DNA of 17,655 nt from an uncultured beta proteobacterium (GTDB lineage Bacteria > Pseudomonadota > Gammaproteobacteria > Burkholderiales > Burkholderiaceae_C). Shown here piece by piece: positions 8,901-14,530 of the stretch. The notes under the pieces were generated by a model. The model worked only from the letters and a program-made list of their open reading frames with translations, was not told the DNA's origin and made no database searches. A program made the translations under genes and the position numbers. Location: the NCBI GenBank assembly GCA_903886165.1, contig CAISLL010000278.1, forward strand, positions 1 to 17,655, given 5' to 3'. Within the stretch, counting starts at the first letter, position 1; each line of letters starts with the position of its first letter.

Positions 8901-9402
8901 CTTGGGCTGTTTTGGGGCCGCTGCGCTCCAGTTCTCCAAGCCAGCGGATCACCTGGTTTTCCGCTTCAAGCTGCGCGGCTTCCAGGCGTCTGGTCAACTC
9001 GGCCTGCTTCAGGGCTTCCAGCTCTTGCGCCGTCAGCGGCTTGGTCTGGTGTGTGTAGGCAGCCCCGCCCAGCACCTGCTGGCCTTTGTAGGCGGCCTTG
9101 ATCATCAGGGCCACGCCGTGTTTGCACTGGTAACCCACCGGGCAGGTGCAGTCGCTGTCCCAGTCAAGCACACGCCCATCGGGGCTGCGTTTGACTTCAA
9201 TCGAGACCTCGTAGGGGTGGCGCCCCGAGCCCTGCACATCACCCATCACCAGCCACACGTCTTTCAGGGGCTCGATCGACAGGTCCAGCACGCGCTGGTT
9301 GCGGTACAGCTCAAGACCACGCGCGTAGGTCGACGTGTCACATTGCTGAACAAAAGATGCCAGATCAAGCCAGAGGCTGGATGTATGCGAATAACTATGC
9401 AT
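5923..9402 (-). CDS. SWIM zinc finger and SNF2-family DEAD/DEAH-like ATPase (Swi2/Snf2 helicase)
   Basis: The product is 1159 residues from ATG 9402, with GAGG eight bases upstream. An N-terminal SWIM zinc finger has the CxCx5CxH pattern (C85, C87, C93, H95). A long middle region (about 180-680) has no motif I can name and may match the SNF2-associated region of bacterial homologues. The two RecA-like lobes are complete: motif I LADDMGLGKT (716-725, K724), motif II DEAQ (816-819), motif III SGTPMEN (844-850), motif V SLKAGGVGLNL (1060-1070) and motif VI QATGRAHRIGQ (1090-1100). These proteins are ATP-driven double-stranded DNA translocases. In bacteria they are linked to RNA polymerase recycling (RapA) or to unknown DNA transactions, and SWIM types are widespread. 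It is a stand-alone gene on the same strand as lipA, 57 bp downstream of it. The length is usual for this class and no defence partner is visible. Confidence 0.92.
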   Translation of the reverse strand: MHSYSHTSSLWLDLASFVQQCDTSTYARGLELYRNQRVLDLSIEPLKDVWLVMGDVQGSGRHPYEVSIEVKRSPDGRVLDWDSDCTCPVGYQCKHGVALMIKAAYKGQQVLGGAAYTHQTKPLTAQELEALKQAELTRRLEAAQLEAENQVIRWLGELERSGPKTAQAAAPLVSPRNSPAATIKHEEYLYLLSMSNPNGPNPHLDLEVVLSYRKQNGDWAKAKTIKYQPERGQSAFDHATEADHDVLQLMRAMPGSASSYYYSYGVKTKVTIEGKYGIQALEQAASTGRLFLGDIKSQPVIPAKWGTPLAVHWQWHEVTQPQSDDSAWVLRAKLDGPQTKLCLNNPPLYLDSQHGLCGLAQVKGMSMGQVAVLLKTPPLKTAALKKHQVALVERLGPVPLPPVLEQLNTLTDITPTPCLHLSPVPPADVPTSGLMQARLRFDYAGHRGWWVGQGTTVLIDDTQGRLLLHRDPQAELEAITTLVQFGLTVGSGGVFGIPGKDPQQTWLKWADTDYADLREAGFELTLDDSLSDWIQHGEALNVSLQAQGDDEATSPWFDLSLGMEINGQRHNILPFLPELIKVAASSPRDATTGLPDIPPFIYLPAPKGGFVRLPTDNLKPWLGALLELVGDRDHDFTGESLKLSRMDAMRTTASLGEGAVWEGAQHLRDMVQRLSGRAELPEVPLPDAVHATLRPYQQQGVNWLQFLREYGLAGILADDMGLGKTLQTLAHIQIEKDAGRLTHPALIIAPVSLMGNWKREAERFCPGLRSLVHHGQDRHDSADSMAEHDIVIAPYSLLHRDRERWLDAQWHIVVLDEAQNIKNAATNAAQVAGELNAKHRLCLSGTPMENNLGEIWSLFHFLMPGFLGSQKRFQELFRTPIEKQGDPEALHQLRARVTPFMLRRTKVLVANELPPKVETVMRVELSGKQADLYETIRLGMEKTVREALDTKGLAKSQITILDALLKLRQVCCDPHLLKLDAAKKVKASAKLEQLMEMLPEMLAEGRRILVFSQFTSMLTLIEAELQKRGIKWAKLTGQSQKRDALIEQFTKGEVPLFLISLKAGGVGLNLPQADTVIHYDPWWNPAVEAQATGRAHRIGQTQSVWVVKLVAQGTIEERILALQDRKAALAESMYSGSVGRKQPLFSESDLAELLKPLSK

Positions 9403-9420
9403 TAAATTGGCCTCTAGCCC

Positions 9421-9448
9421 AAATATATGTTGCCTATGTAGCTATCAA
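9421..9448 (-). promoter_or_regulatory. Candidate promoter of the SNF2 gene
   Basis: Read on the - strand, TTGATA (9448-9443) and TATATT (9427-9422) are separated by 15 bases, or 16 if ATATTT is taken as the -10. The -35 match lies inside the short repeat at 9438-9459. The spacing is shorter than ideal, so the call is weak. Confidence 0.25.
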
Positions 9449-9459
9449 AAAAATTGCAA
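9438..9459 (+). repeat. Short intergenic repeat between lipA and the SNF2 gene
   Basis: This stretch contains CTATCAAAA (9442-9450) and TTGCAA (9454-9459). Both motifs also occur, inverted, in the element at 5891-5937, so the two copies bracket the SNF2 gene. From memory, CTATCAAAA-type intergenic repeats are frequent in Comamonadaceae genomes. The shared motifs are short, so kinship is inferred. The copy also gives a T-run just after the lipA stop that could assist termination of the lip operon. Confidence 0.4.
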
Positions 9460-10497
9460 TCAGGCAGCGCTGTGGCCCATGGCGTGGCCGGCTTGCTGGT
9501 CGGCGTGGTAGCTGGAACGCACCATGGCACCCACGGCAGCGTGGCTGAAGCCCATCTCATAAGCGCGTGTTTCAAACATTTTGAACACGTCCGGGTGCAC
9601 ATAGCGTTTCACGGTCAGGTGGCTGGTGCTGGGCGCCAGGTACTGGCCAATAGTCAGCATGTTGATACCGTGGTCACGCATGTCCTGCATGGTTTGCAAA
9701 ATCTCCTCGTCGGTCTCACCGAGGCCGACCATCAGGCCGCTCTTGGTGGGCACATCGGGGAACATGGCCTTGAACTTTTTCAACAGGTTCAGGCTGAACC
9801 GGTAATCCGAGCCGGGGCGCGCTTCCTTGTACAGGCGCGGGATGGTTTCCAGGTTGTGGTTCATCACATCTGGCGGTGCGGCTTTGAGAATCTCCAGCGC
9901 GCGGTCGTCGCGGCCACGAAAGTCGGGCACCAGCACCTCGATCTGTGTCTGGGGGGATTTTTCGCGGATGTTCTGGATGCAGGCGACAAAGTGGCCGGCA
10001 CCACCGTCGCGCAGGTCGTCGCGGTCAACACTGGTGATGACCACGTATTTAAGCTTGAGCTGGGCAATGGTCTGGGCCAGCTTGACCGGCTCGTCCACAT
10101 CCAGCGGGTCAGGGCGGCCATGGCCCACGTCGCAAAACGGGCAGCGCCGGGTGCATTTGTCGCCCATGATCATGAAGGTGGCGGTGCCCTTGCCAAAACA
10201 TTCACCAATGTTGGGGCAACTGGCTTCCTCACACACCGTCACCAGCTTGTTAGAGCGCAGCACGTCCTTGATTTCATAAAAACGGGTGGTCGGGCTGCCG
10301 GCCTTCACACGAATCCATTCCGGCTTGCGCAGCACTTCGCCCTGCACCACCTTGATCGGGATGCGCGACAACTTGGCTGCCGATTTCTGCTTCGCCGAGG
10401 GGTTGTAGTCTTGCTGCGACTGGGCTTCACGCACGGTCGGATTGGCCGCGGTAGGGGCACCGATGTCGGCGCGGGTTGGCGTGGTGTCTTGGTTCAT
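9460..10497 (-). CDS. lipA: Lipoyl synthase (radical SAM)
   Basis: The product is 345 residues from ATG 10497. The frame is open to 10629 but that extension overlaps lipB and is arginine-rich shadow sequence. LipA inserts two sulfurs into octanoyl groups on lipoyl domains of pyruvate and 2-oxoglutarate dehydrogenases and the glycine cleavage H protein. The auxiliary iron-sulfur cluster cysteines are C89, C94 and C100 (CEEASCPNIGEC). The radical SAM motif CxxxCxxC is C115, C119, C122 (CTRRCPFC). The C-terminal RSSYHAD (327-333) supplies the conserved serine for the auxiliary cluster. The N-terminal extension of about 50 residues is longer than in E. coli (321 residues overall) but ordinary for Burkholderiales, from memory. 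It begins 17 bp after the lipB stop, so the two genes are cotranscribed. Confidence 0.97.
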   Translation of the reverse strand: MNQDTTPTRADIGAPTAANPTVREAQSQQDYNPSAKQKSAAKLSRIPIKVVQGEVLRKPEWIRVKAGSPTTRFYEIKDVLRSNKLVTVCEEASCPNIGECFGKGTATFMIMGDKCTRRCPFCDVGHGRPDPLDVDEPVKLAQTIAQLKLKYVVITSVDRDDLRDGGAGHFVACIQNIREKSPQTQIEVLVPDFRGRDDRALEILKAAPPDVMNHNLETIPRLYKEARPGSDYRFSLNLLKKFKAMFPDVPTKSGLMVGLGETDEEILQTMQDMRDHGINMLTIGQYLAPSTSHLTVKRYVHPDVFKMFETRAYEMGFSHAAVGAMVRSSYHADQQAGHAMGHSAA

Positions 10498-10514
10498 AGG
10501 GTTCCAGTGCAATC

Positions 10515-11288
10515 TCAGGGGGTAAGGTAGGCGGCGAGCTTTTGTCCTAAAACCTGGGCGGCTTCTTGCCATGCGGCAGAGACGCCGATTGTAAAAAAGT
10601 CCACGGTCTGCAAACCGCTGTAGCCGCAAGGGTTGATGCGGGCGTAGGGTTCAAGGTCCATCGCCACATTCAGCGCAACCCCATGGTAGGTGCAATTGCG
10701 GCTGACCTTGATGCCCAATGCGGCAATTTTGCCCAGGCCGGTGAAGTCGGGCCCGCTGACATGAGCAGCAGGCTTGACGGTGGAAGAATTGGGGTCGGAT
10801 TCGGCCGCAAGTCGGAATGGCTCTGACCCCGATGCTGGGGCGATGATGATTTTTTTTTGAGGCCGTTGCGGCAAAAGTGCGTGACTTGTAGGGTCGTCCA
10901 GCCGCACATAAATGCCCGGCGCACCCGCCACGCGGTGCCCGGTCACGCCAAAGTGCATCAGCGTGCGAATCACCGCCTCTTCAATCCGGTACACGTATTC
11001 CTTGACGAAATAGCCCGCGCGCTTCAAGTCCAGCAAGGGGTAGGCCACCACCTGGCCCGGGCCGTGGTACGTCACTTGCCCGCCGCGGTTGGTTTGCACC
11101 ACTGGAATATCTCCTGGGTTGAAGATGTGTTCTTTTTTCCCGGCAAGACCTTGTGTATAGACCGGTAAATGCTCACAAATCCATAGCGCATCCGGGGTGT
11201 CATCACCACGCGCGGCGGTGAATGCCTGCATGGCGGTATAGGTCGGCTGGTAGTCAGTGCGGCCTAAAAACTCGGCGTTCAGGGCCAT
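10515..11288 (-). CDS. lipB: Octanoyl-ACP:protein octanoyltransferase with an unusual internal insertion
   Basis: The product is 257 residues from ATG 11288. LipB moves octanoate from acyl carrier protein to lipoyl-domain lysines, the step before LipA. Conserved blocks are RGGQVTYHGPGQVVAYPLLDL (spread over 68-88), GAPGIYVR (122-129), GLGKIAALGIKVSRNCTYHG (184-203) and INPCGYSGLQ (218-227). Catalytic K187 and C221 are 34 residues apart, as in E. coli K135 and C169. Between GAPGIYVR and GLGKIAALG, about 45 extra low-complexity residues (about 133-178) are inserted in frame. Residues 153-166 come from a REP-like palindrome and the KKIII stretch comes from a run of nine A on the coding strand. 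The insertion site is a surface loop by inference, so activity is probably kept. The gene starts 2 bp after the ybeD stop, which implies translational coupling. Confidence 0.95.
   Translation of the reverse strand: MALNAEFLGRTDYQPTYTAMQAFTAARGDDTPDALWICEHLPVYTQGLAGKKEHIFNPGDIPVVQTNRGGQVTYHGPGQVVAYPLLDLKRAGYFVKEYVYRIEEAVIRTLMHFGVTGHRVAGAPGIYVRLDDPTSHALLPQRPQKKIIIAPASGSEPFRLAAESDPNSSTVKPAAHVSGPDFTGLGKIAALGIKVSRNCTYHGVALNVAMDLEPYARINPCGYSGLQTVDFFTIGVSAAWQEAAQVLGQKLAAYLTP
10791..10830. repeat. REP-like imperfect palindrome inside lipB
   Basis: The 40-base element begins GGGGTCGGA and ends TCTGACCCC, which pair over nine positions (one G-U) to form a hairpin with an imperfect inner arm. GGGGTCAGA/TCTGACCCC ends are typical of REP elements mobilised by RAYT transposases, as known from other Proteobacteria. 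It lies in frame in lipB and encodes residues 153-166. No transposase gene is present in the window. Confidence 0.5.
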
Positions 11289-11290
11289 GG

Positions 11291-11575
11291 CTAGAGCACC
11301 ACCTTGACCATCGGGTGGGTTGAGAGCGTGCGGTAAATCTCGTCTAGTTGTTCACGGCTGGTTGCGTTCAGGTTTATGGTGATGCCCAGGTATTTCCCGC
11401 CTTTGCTTTCGCGCAATTCGATGGTGCTGGCGTCAAATTGGGGATCAAACTGCCTGGCAATGTGGGTGATGGCATGCACCAAGCCATCTGCCTTGACGCC
11501 CATGACCTTGATTGGAAATGAGCACGGGTATTTGATCAGTGACGCGTTGTCAGGAGGATTGGCAGCTGTTGACAT
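11291..11575 (-). CDS. ybeD: DUF493 (YbeD family) small protein
   Basis: The product is 94 residues from ATG 11575. It matches the YbeD/DUF493 pattern: YPCSFPIKVMG (16-26), a helix (GLVHAITHIARQF), and SKGGKYLGITINLNATSREQLDEIY split across strand and helix, ending LSTHPMVKVVL. The fold is a small ferredoxin-like alpha/beta domain related to ACT-type regulatory domains. The biochemical role is unsettled. In E. coli ybeD also lies directly upstream of lipB, so the conserved linkage points to lipoate metabolism. Here it is first in the ybeD-lipB-lipA unit, and its stop is 2 bp before the lipB start. The Shine-Dalgarno is weak. Confidence 0.9.
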   Translation of the reverse strand: MSTAANPPDNASLIKYPCSFPIKVMGVKADGLVHAITHIARQFDPQFDASTIELRESKGGKYLGITINLNATSREQLDEIYRTLSTHPMVKVVL

Positions 11576-11664
11576 GGGTGGGTGGTGCCTGTTGGGGTGC
11601 CGCGGGGCAGCATCTTTGCCTAATTATCACTGCGCCGACTGAGCGGAAAATCTGGCACATTTTG

Positions 11665-11716
11665 ATCATATAATGTGAGGCTAATTGACAGTCAGCCCAT
11701 GTAACCTGCGTGTAAT
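11665..11716. promoter_or_regulatory. Candidate divergent promoter region for ybeD-lipB-lipA and the atp operon
   Basis: The 146-bp gap between the divergent ybeD and atpI genes holds a perfect -10 hexamer TATAAT at 11669-11674 on the + strand. No good -35 precedes it. A consensus TTGACA lies at 11685-11690, with TGTAAT at 11711-11716 after a long 20-base spacer. On the - strand TATGAT (11670-11665) overlaps the first -10 and could serve ybeD. The exact start sites cannot be fixed from sequence. Confidence 0.4.
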
Positions 11717-11721
11717 TTTAG

Positions 11722-12219
11722 ATGCCGATAATTGCGATCATGGCGCCATATGAAGATATTGATGCTGAAGAGAACGAAGCATTGAACTTCAAGCGACTGA
11801 CGCGACAAGAAGCCCAGGCACTGCGGGAACTTCAGCCACCGATATCGCCTTGGCGCGTGATCCAGTTGCAGGCAGTGGTCGGGTTTGTGGTCACCTTGTT
11901 GGCTTGGGTCTTCACCATGAAGACTTCGGTCACATGGTCAACGGCCTACGGTGCCATGGCTGTGGTGATACCGGGCATGTTGTTTGCGCGGGGGTTGATG
12001 AGCCAGTTCTCTTCGATCAACACAGTGACGGCTGGTTTTGGTTTTTTTGTGTGGGAAGCTGTGAAGATTGGTGTGAGTGTTGCGATGCTTTTTGCAGCAC
12101 CAAAGCTGATCACCGAGTTGAACTGGTTGGCCATGCTGATTGGTTTGGTGGTGACCATGAAGGTTTATTGGGTGGCGCTGTTGATGCGCCCAAAACTAAA
12201 ACAGATGAATAAGAGTTAA
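11722..12219 (+). CDS. atpI: ATP synthase protein I (AtpI)
   Basis: The product is 165 residues from ATG 11722. An alternative ATG at 11740 would remove six residues, and neither has a clear Shine-Dalgarno. AtpI is a small membrane protein that helps assemble the c-ring and is not part of the finished enzyme. After a charged N-terminus (about 45 residues) there are four transmembrane segments (about 46-66, 72-92, 103-125 and 135-155) and a basic tail (RPKLKQMNK). It is longer than E. coli AtpI (126 residues) because of the N-terminal part. It is first in the operon and its stop is 2 bp before atpB. Confidence 0.85.
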   Translation: MPIIAIMAPYEDIDAEENEALNFKRLTRQEAQALRELQPPISPWRVIQLQAVVGFVVTLLAWVFTMKTSVTWSTAYGAMAVVIPGMLFARGLMSQFSSINTVTAGFGFFVWEAVKIGVSVAMLFAAPKLITELNWLAMLIGLVVTMKVYWVALLMRPKLKQMNKS

Positions 12220-12221
12220 CC

Positions 12222-13106
12222 ATGTCCGCAGAAGCAAATGCTCCGTCATCCAGTGACTATATTGTTCACCACTTGTCGCACTGGCAAAACAAAGCCCAGA
12301 CAGAAATTGTCGACTTCACGGTCTTCAATATTGACTCTTTGTTCTTCTCGATCTTGATGGGTCTGGTTGGCAGTTTCCTGCTTTGGCGCGCAGCGGTGAA
12401 TGCCACTTCCGGCGCTCCGGGGCGGTTTCAGGCTGCGGTGGAAATTCTGTTCGAAATGGTCGACGCCCAGGCTAAGTCAATCGTGCACAACGCCCACAGC
12501 CGCAAGCTCGTGGCGCCGTTGGCGCTGACGGTATTTGTATGGATTTTCCTGCTCAATGCCATGGATTTGTTGCCGGTGGATTTGCTGCCGGTGATGTGGA
12601 CTGCCATCTACGGTGCCATGGGTGGTGATCCGGGCCATGCGTACCTGCGCGTTGTGCCGACAGCGGACCTCTCGGTCACCATGGGGCTGTCAGTTTCAGT
12701 GCTAATCATCTGTTTGGTATACAACGTCAAGATCAAAGGCATCGGTGGTTGGGCGCATGAGTTGGTTTGCGCGCCCTTTGGCACCAGTAAGAACCCGCTG
12801 GTGGCGCTCATCCTCGGTTGCGCCAATCTGGCCATGCAACTGATGGAGTTTGTTGCCAAAACCGTCTCGCACGGTATGCGACTGTTTGGAAATATGTACG
12901 CCGGCGAACTGGTGTTCATGTTGATTGCCCTGTTGGGCGGCGCCTGGGCGTTTTCGTTCGAGCCCGGCAGTCTGATGCTGTTGCTGCTGCATGTGGCGGC
13001 GGGTTGGGCCTGGTCTGTGTTCCACATTCTGATCATTGTCTTGCAGGCTTTTGTGTTCATGATGTTGACCTTGGTCTATATCGGGCAGGCGCACGACGCA
13101 CATTGA
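12222..13106 (+). CDS. atpB: F1Fo ATP synthase subunit a
   Basis: The product is 294 residues from ATG 12222. Subunit a is the membrane stator that provides the two proton half-channels next to the c-ring. The essential arginine is R220 in GMRLFGNMYAGE (218-229), equal to E. coli R210. E229, H268 and Q275 occupy the places of E. coli E219, H245 and Q252. Several hydrophobic segments match the usual topology, for example 40-58, 98-118, 150-168, 228-246 and 256-286. A loop around 118-148 is longer than in E. coli (271 residues). It is directly after atpI and 64 bp before atpE. Confidence 0.97.
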   Translation: MSAEANAPSSSDYIVHHLSHWQNKAQTEIVDFTVFNIDSLFFSILMGLVGSFLLWRAAVNATSGAPGRFQAAVEILFEMVDAQAKSIVHNAHSRKLVAPLALTVFVWIFLLNAMDLLPVDLLPVMWTAIYGAMGGDPGHAYLRVVPTADLSVTMGLSVSVLIICLVYNVKIKGIGGWAHELVCAPFGTSKNPLVALILGCANLAMQLMEFVAKTVSHGMRLFGNMYAGELVFMLIALLGGAWAFSFEPGSLMLLLLHVAAGWAWSVFHILIIVLQAFVFMMLTLVYIGQAHDAH

Positions 13107-13170
13107 TTTTGGTCGGTTTGAGTTTTGGTTTGGTTTCTGTTTTCTTTTTTTAGTTTCTTAAGGAGTCATC
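13107..13170 (+). promoter_or_regulatory. T-rich translation-initiation region with strong RBS before atpE
   Basis: The gap between atpB and atpE is strikingly U-rich in the transcript: 35 of the 53 bases at 13107-13159 are T. It ends with AAGGAG (13160-13165) five bases before the ATG. E. coli atpE is known to have a U-rich translational enhancer in the same place to raise c-subunit output. A similar role is inferred here. Confidence 0.5.
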
Positions 13171-13434
13171 ATGGAAGTTATTGGTTTTGTCGCTCTTGCT
13201 GCTGGTCTGATCATTGGTTTGGGCGCATTGGGCGCTTGTATCGGCATCGGCATCATGGGAAGCAAGTTCCTGGAAGCGGCTGCGCGCCAGCCTGAGTTGA
13301 TGGGTGAACTGCAGACCAAGATGTTTCTGTTGGTGGGTCTGATTGACGCTGCCTTCATTATCGGTACCGGTATTGCCCTGTGGTTCACCACTGCCAACCC
13401 GTTCCTGGCTCAAATTGCACGCTTGGTCAAGTAA
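13171..13434 (+). CDS. atpE: F1Fo ATP synthase subunit c (proton-coupled)
   Basis: The product is 87 residues from ATG 13171. It is the hairpin protein of the rotor ring. Two transmembrane helices (about 4-34 and 51-76) are joined by the polar loop RQPE (39-42) that contacts gamma and epsilon. The first helix carries the glycine-rich packing motif (GLGALGACIGIGIMG). The ion-carrying carboxylate is D59 in GLIDAAF. The extra ligands typical of sodium-binding c subunits (a Gln in helix 1 and the Glu-Ser pair in helix 2) are absent, so proton coupling is expected. The very strong ribosome site fits the need for many copies per complex. Confidence 0.97.
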   Translation: MEVIGFVALAAGLIIGLGALGACIGIGIMGSKFLEAAARQPELMGELQTKMFLLVGLIDAAFIIGTGIALWFTTANPFLAQIARLVK

Positions 13435-13470
13435 GCCTTTCCTGCAACTTCTCGTTGAAGGAGATTTACT

Positions 13471-13941
13471 GTGAACATTAATGGAACTCTGGTAGCGCAA
13501 GCTATCGTCTTCGCATTGCTGGTGCTGTTCACCATGAAATTCGTGTGGCCGCCTATCGCTGCCGCATTGGATGAACGTGCAAGCAAAATTGCCGATGGCC
13601 TTGCGGCCGCTGACAAAGCCAGGTCTGAACTTTCCAACGCCAACAAGCGTGTGGAAGCTGAACTGGCCAAGTCACGTACCGAAACCGCAGCGCGTTTGGC
13701 AGATGCCGAGCGCCGTGGTCAGGCCATCGTTGAAGAAGCGAAAGCAAAGGCGACCGACGAAGGCAACAAGATCATTGCTGCCGCCAAAGTTGAAGCTGAT
13801 CAGCAAACGATCAAAGCACGCGAGGCACTGCGTGAGCAAGTGGCTGCGTTGGCAGTCAAAGGCGCCGAGCAGATTCTCCGCAAGGAAGTCAATGCGGGCG
13901 TCCATGCTGATCTGCTTGGCCGTTTGAAGACCGAGCTGTAA
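13471..13941 (+). CDS. atpF: F1Fo ATP synthase subunit b
   Basis: The product is 156 residues, the same length as E. coli b. It starts at GTG 13471, supported by AAGGAG at 13458-13463 with seven bases of spacing. One N-terminal membrane helix (about 7-26) is followed by a long charged, Ala-rich helix (about 30-135) that dimerises as the peripheral stalk. The C-terminus (VKGAEQILRKEV, 130-141) binds delta. The gene is 36 bp after atpE and 10 bp before atpH. Confidence 0.96.
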   Translation: MNINGTLVAQAIVFALLVLFTMKFVWPPIAAALDERASKIADGLAAADKARSELSNANKRVEAELAKSRTETAARLADAERRGQAIVEEAKAKATDEGNKIIAAAKVEADQQTIKAREALREQVAALAVKGAEQILRKEVNAGVHADLLGRLKTEL

Positions 13942-13951
13942 GAGGACAATC

Positions 13952-14482
13952 ATGGCTGAACTTGCCACCATTGCCCGACCTTACGCCGAAGCCTTGTTCA
14001 AGGCTTCTTCATCCGACTTGAAAGGCGTGGCTGTCTGGGTTGCTGCGCTGCAGGAAATTGCAAAAGATCCGCAGTTGCAGCAGTTTGCAGGCAACCCCAA
14101 CGTCACCAACGCGCAAGTGTTTGATCTGATGGTTGGTGTCGCTAATGTGGCTTTGCCGGACATGGCGAAAAACTTTTTGCGCACCGTCATCGACAACGGG
14201 CGTCTGAACGTTTTGCCAGAAATCGCCGAGCAATTTCGCGTGTTGAACAATGCCCAATGTGGTTCAGCCGACGCAGTGGTGTACAGCGCGTTTCCGATTG
14301 ACGAAAACGCATTGGCAGATCTAGCGGTAACGCTGGAAAAGCGTTTTGCACGCAAGCTCAACTTGACTGTCGAATTGCAGCCAGAACTGATTGGCGGCAT
14401 TCGAGTGGTGGTGGGTGACGAAGTTCTTGACACATCTGTCAAGGCCCGTTTGGAACAAATGAAAATGGCGCTGGCGACCTGA
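13952..14482 (+). CDS. atpH: F1Fo ATP synthase subunit delta
   Basis: The product is 176 residues (E. coli 177) from ATG 13952, with AGAGGA at 13941-13946. Delta joins the b dimer to the top of the alpha3beta3 head. The N-terminal helical domain starts with the family signature ATIARPYAEALFKA (5-18), and a second signature, ELIGGIRVVVGDEVLDTSVKARL (spread over 146-168), closes the protein. Both are as expected for OSCP/delta. It is followed by a 48-bp gap to atpA. Confidence 0.96.
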   Translation: MAELATIARPYAEALFKASSSDLKGVAVWVAALQEIAKDPQLQQFAGNPNVTNAQVFDLMVGVANVALPDMAKNFLRTVIDNGRLNVLPEIAEQFRVLNNAQCGSADAVVYSAFPIDENALADLAVTLEKRFARKLNLTVELQPELIGGIRVVVGDEVLDTSVKARLEQMKMALAT

Positions 14483-14530
14483 GGCTCTGCCTCTTGTCCC
14501 AGGCCTATTTAATGAAAGAAGGAAAGAGTC

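Noticed and set aside
10498..10629. Extended N-terminus of lipA from 10629
   Set aside because: It overlaps the end of lipB and reads as Arg-rich shadow. ATG 10497 sits 17 bp after the lipB stop.
13471..13473. GTG start of atpF as an anomaly
   Set aside because: GTG starts are normal in high-GC bacteria and this one has a strong, well-spaced AAGGAG.
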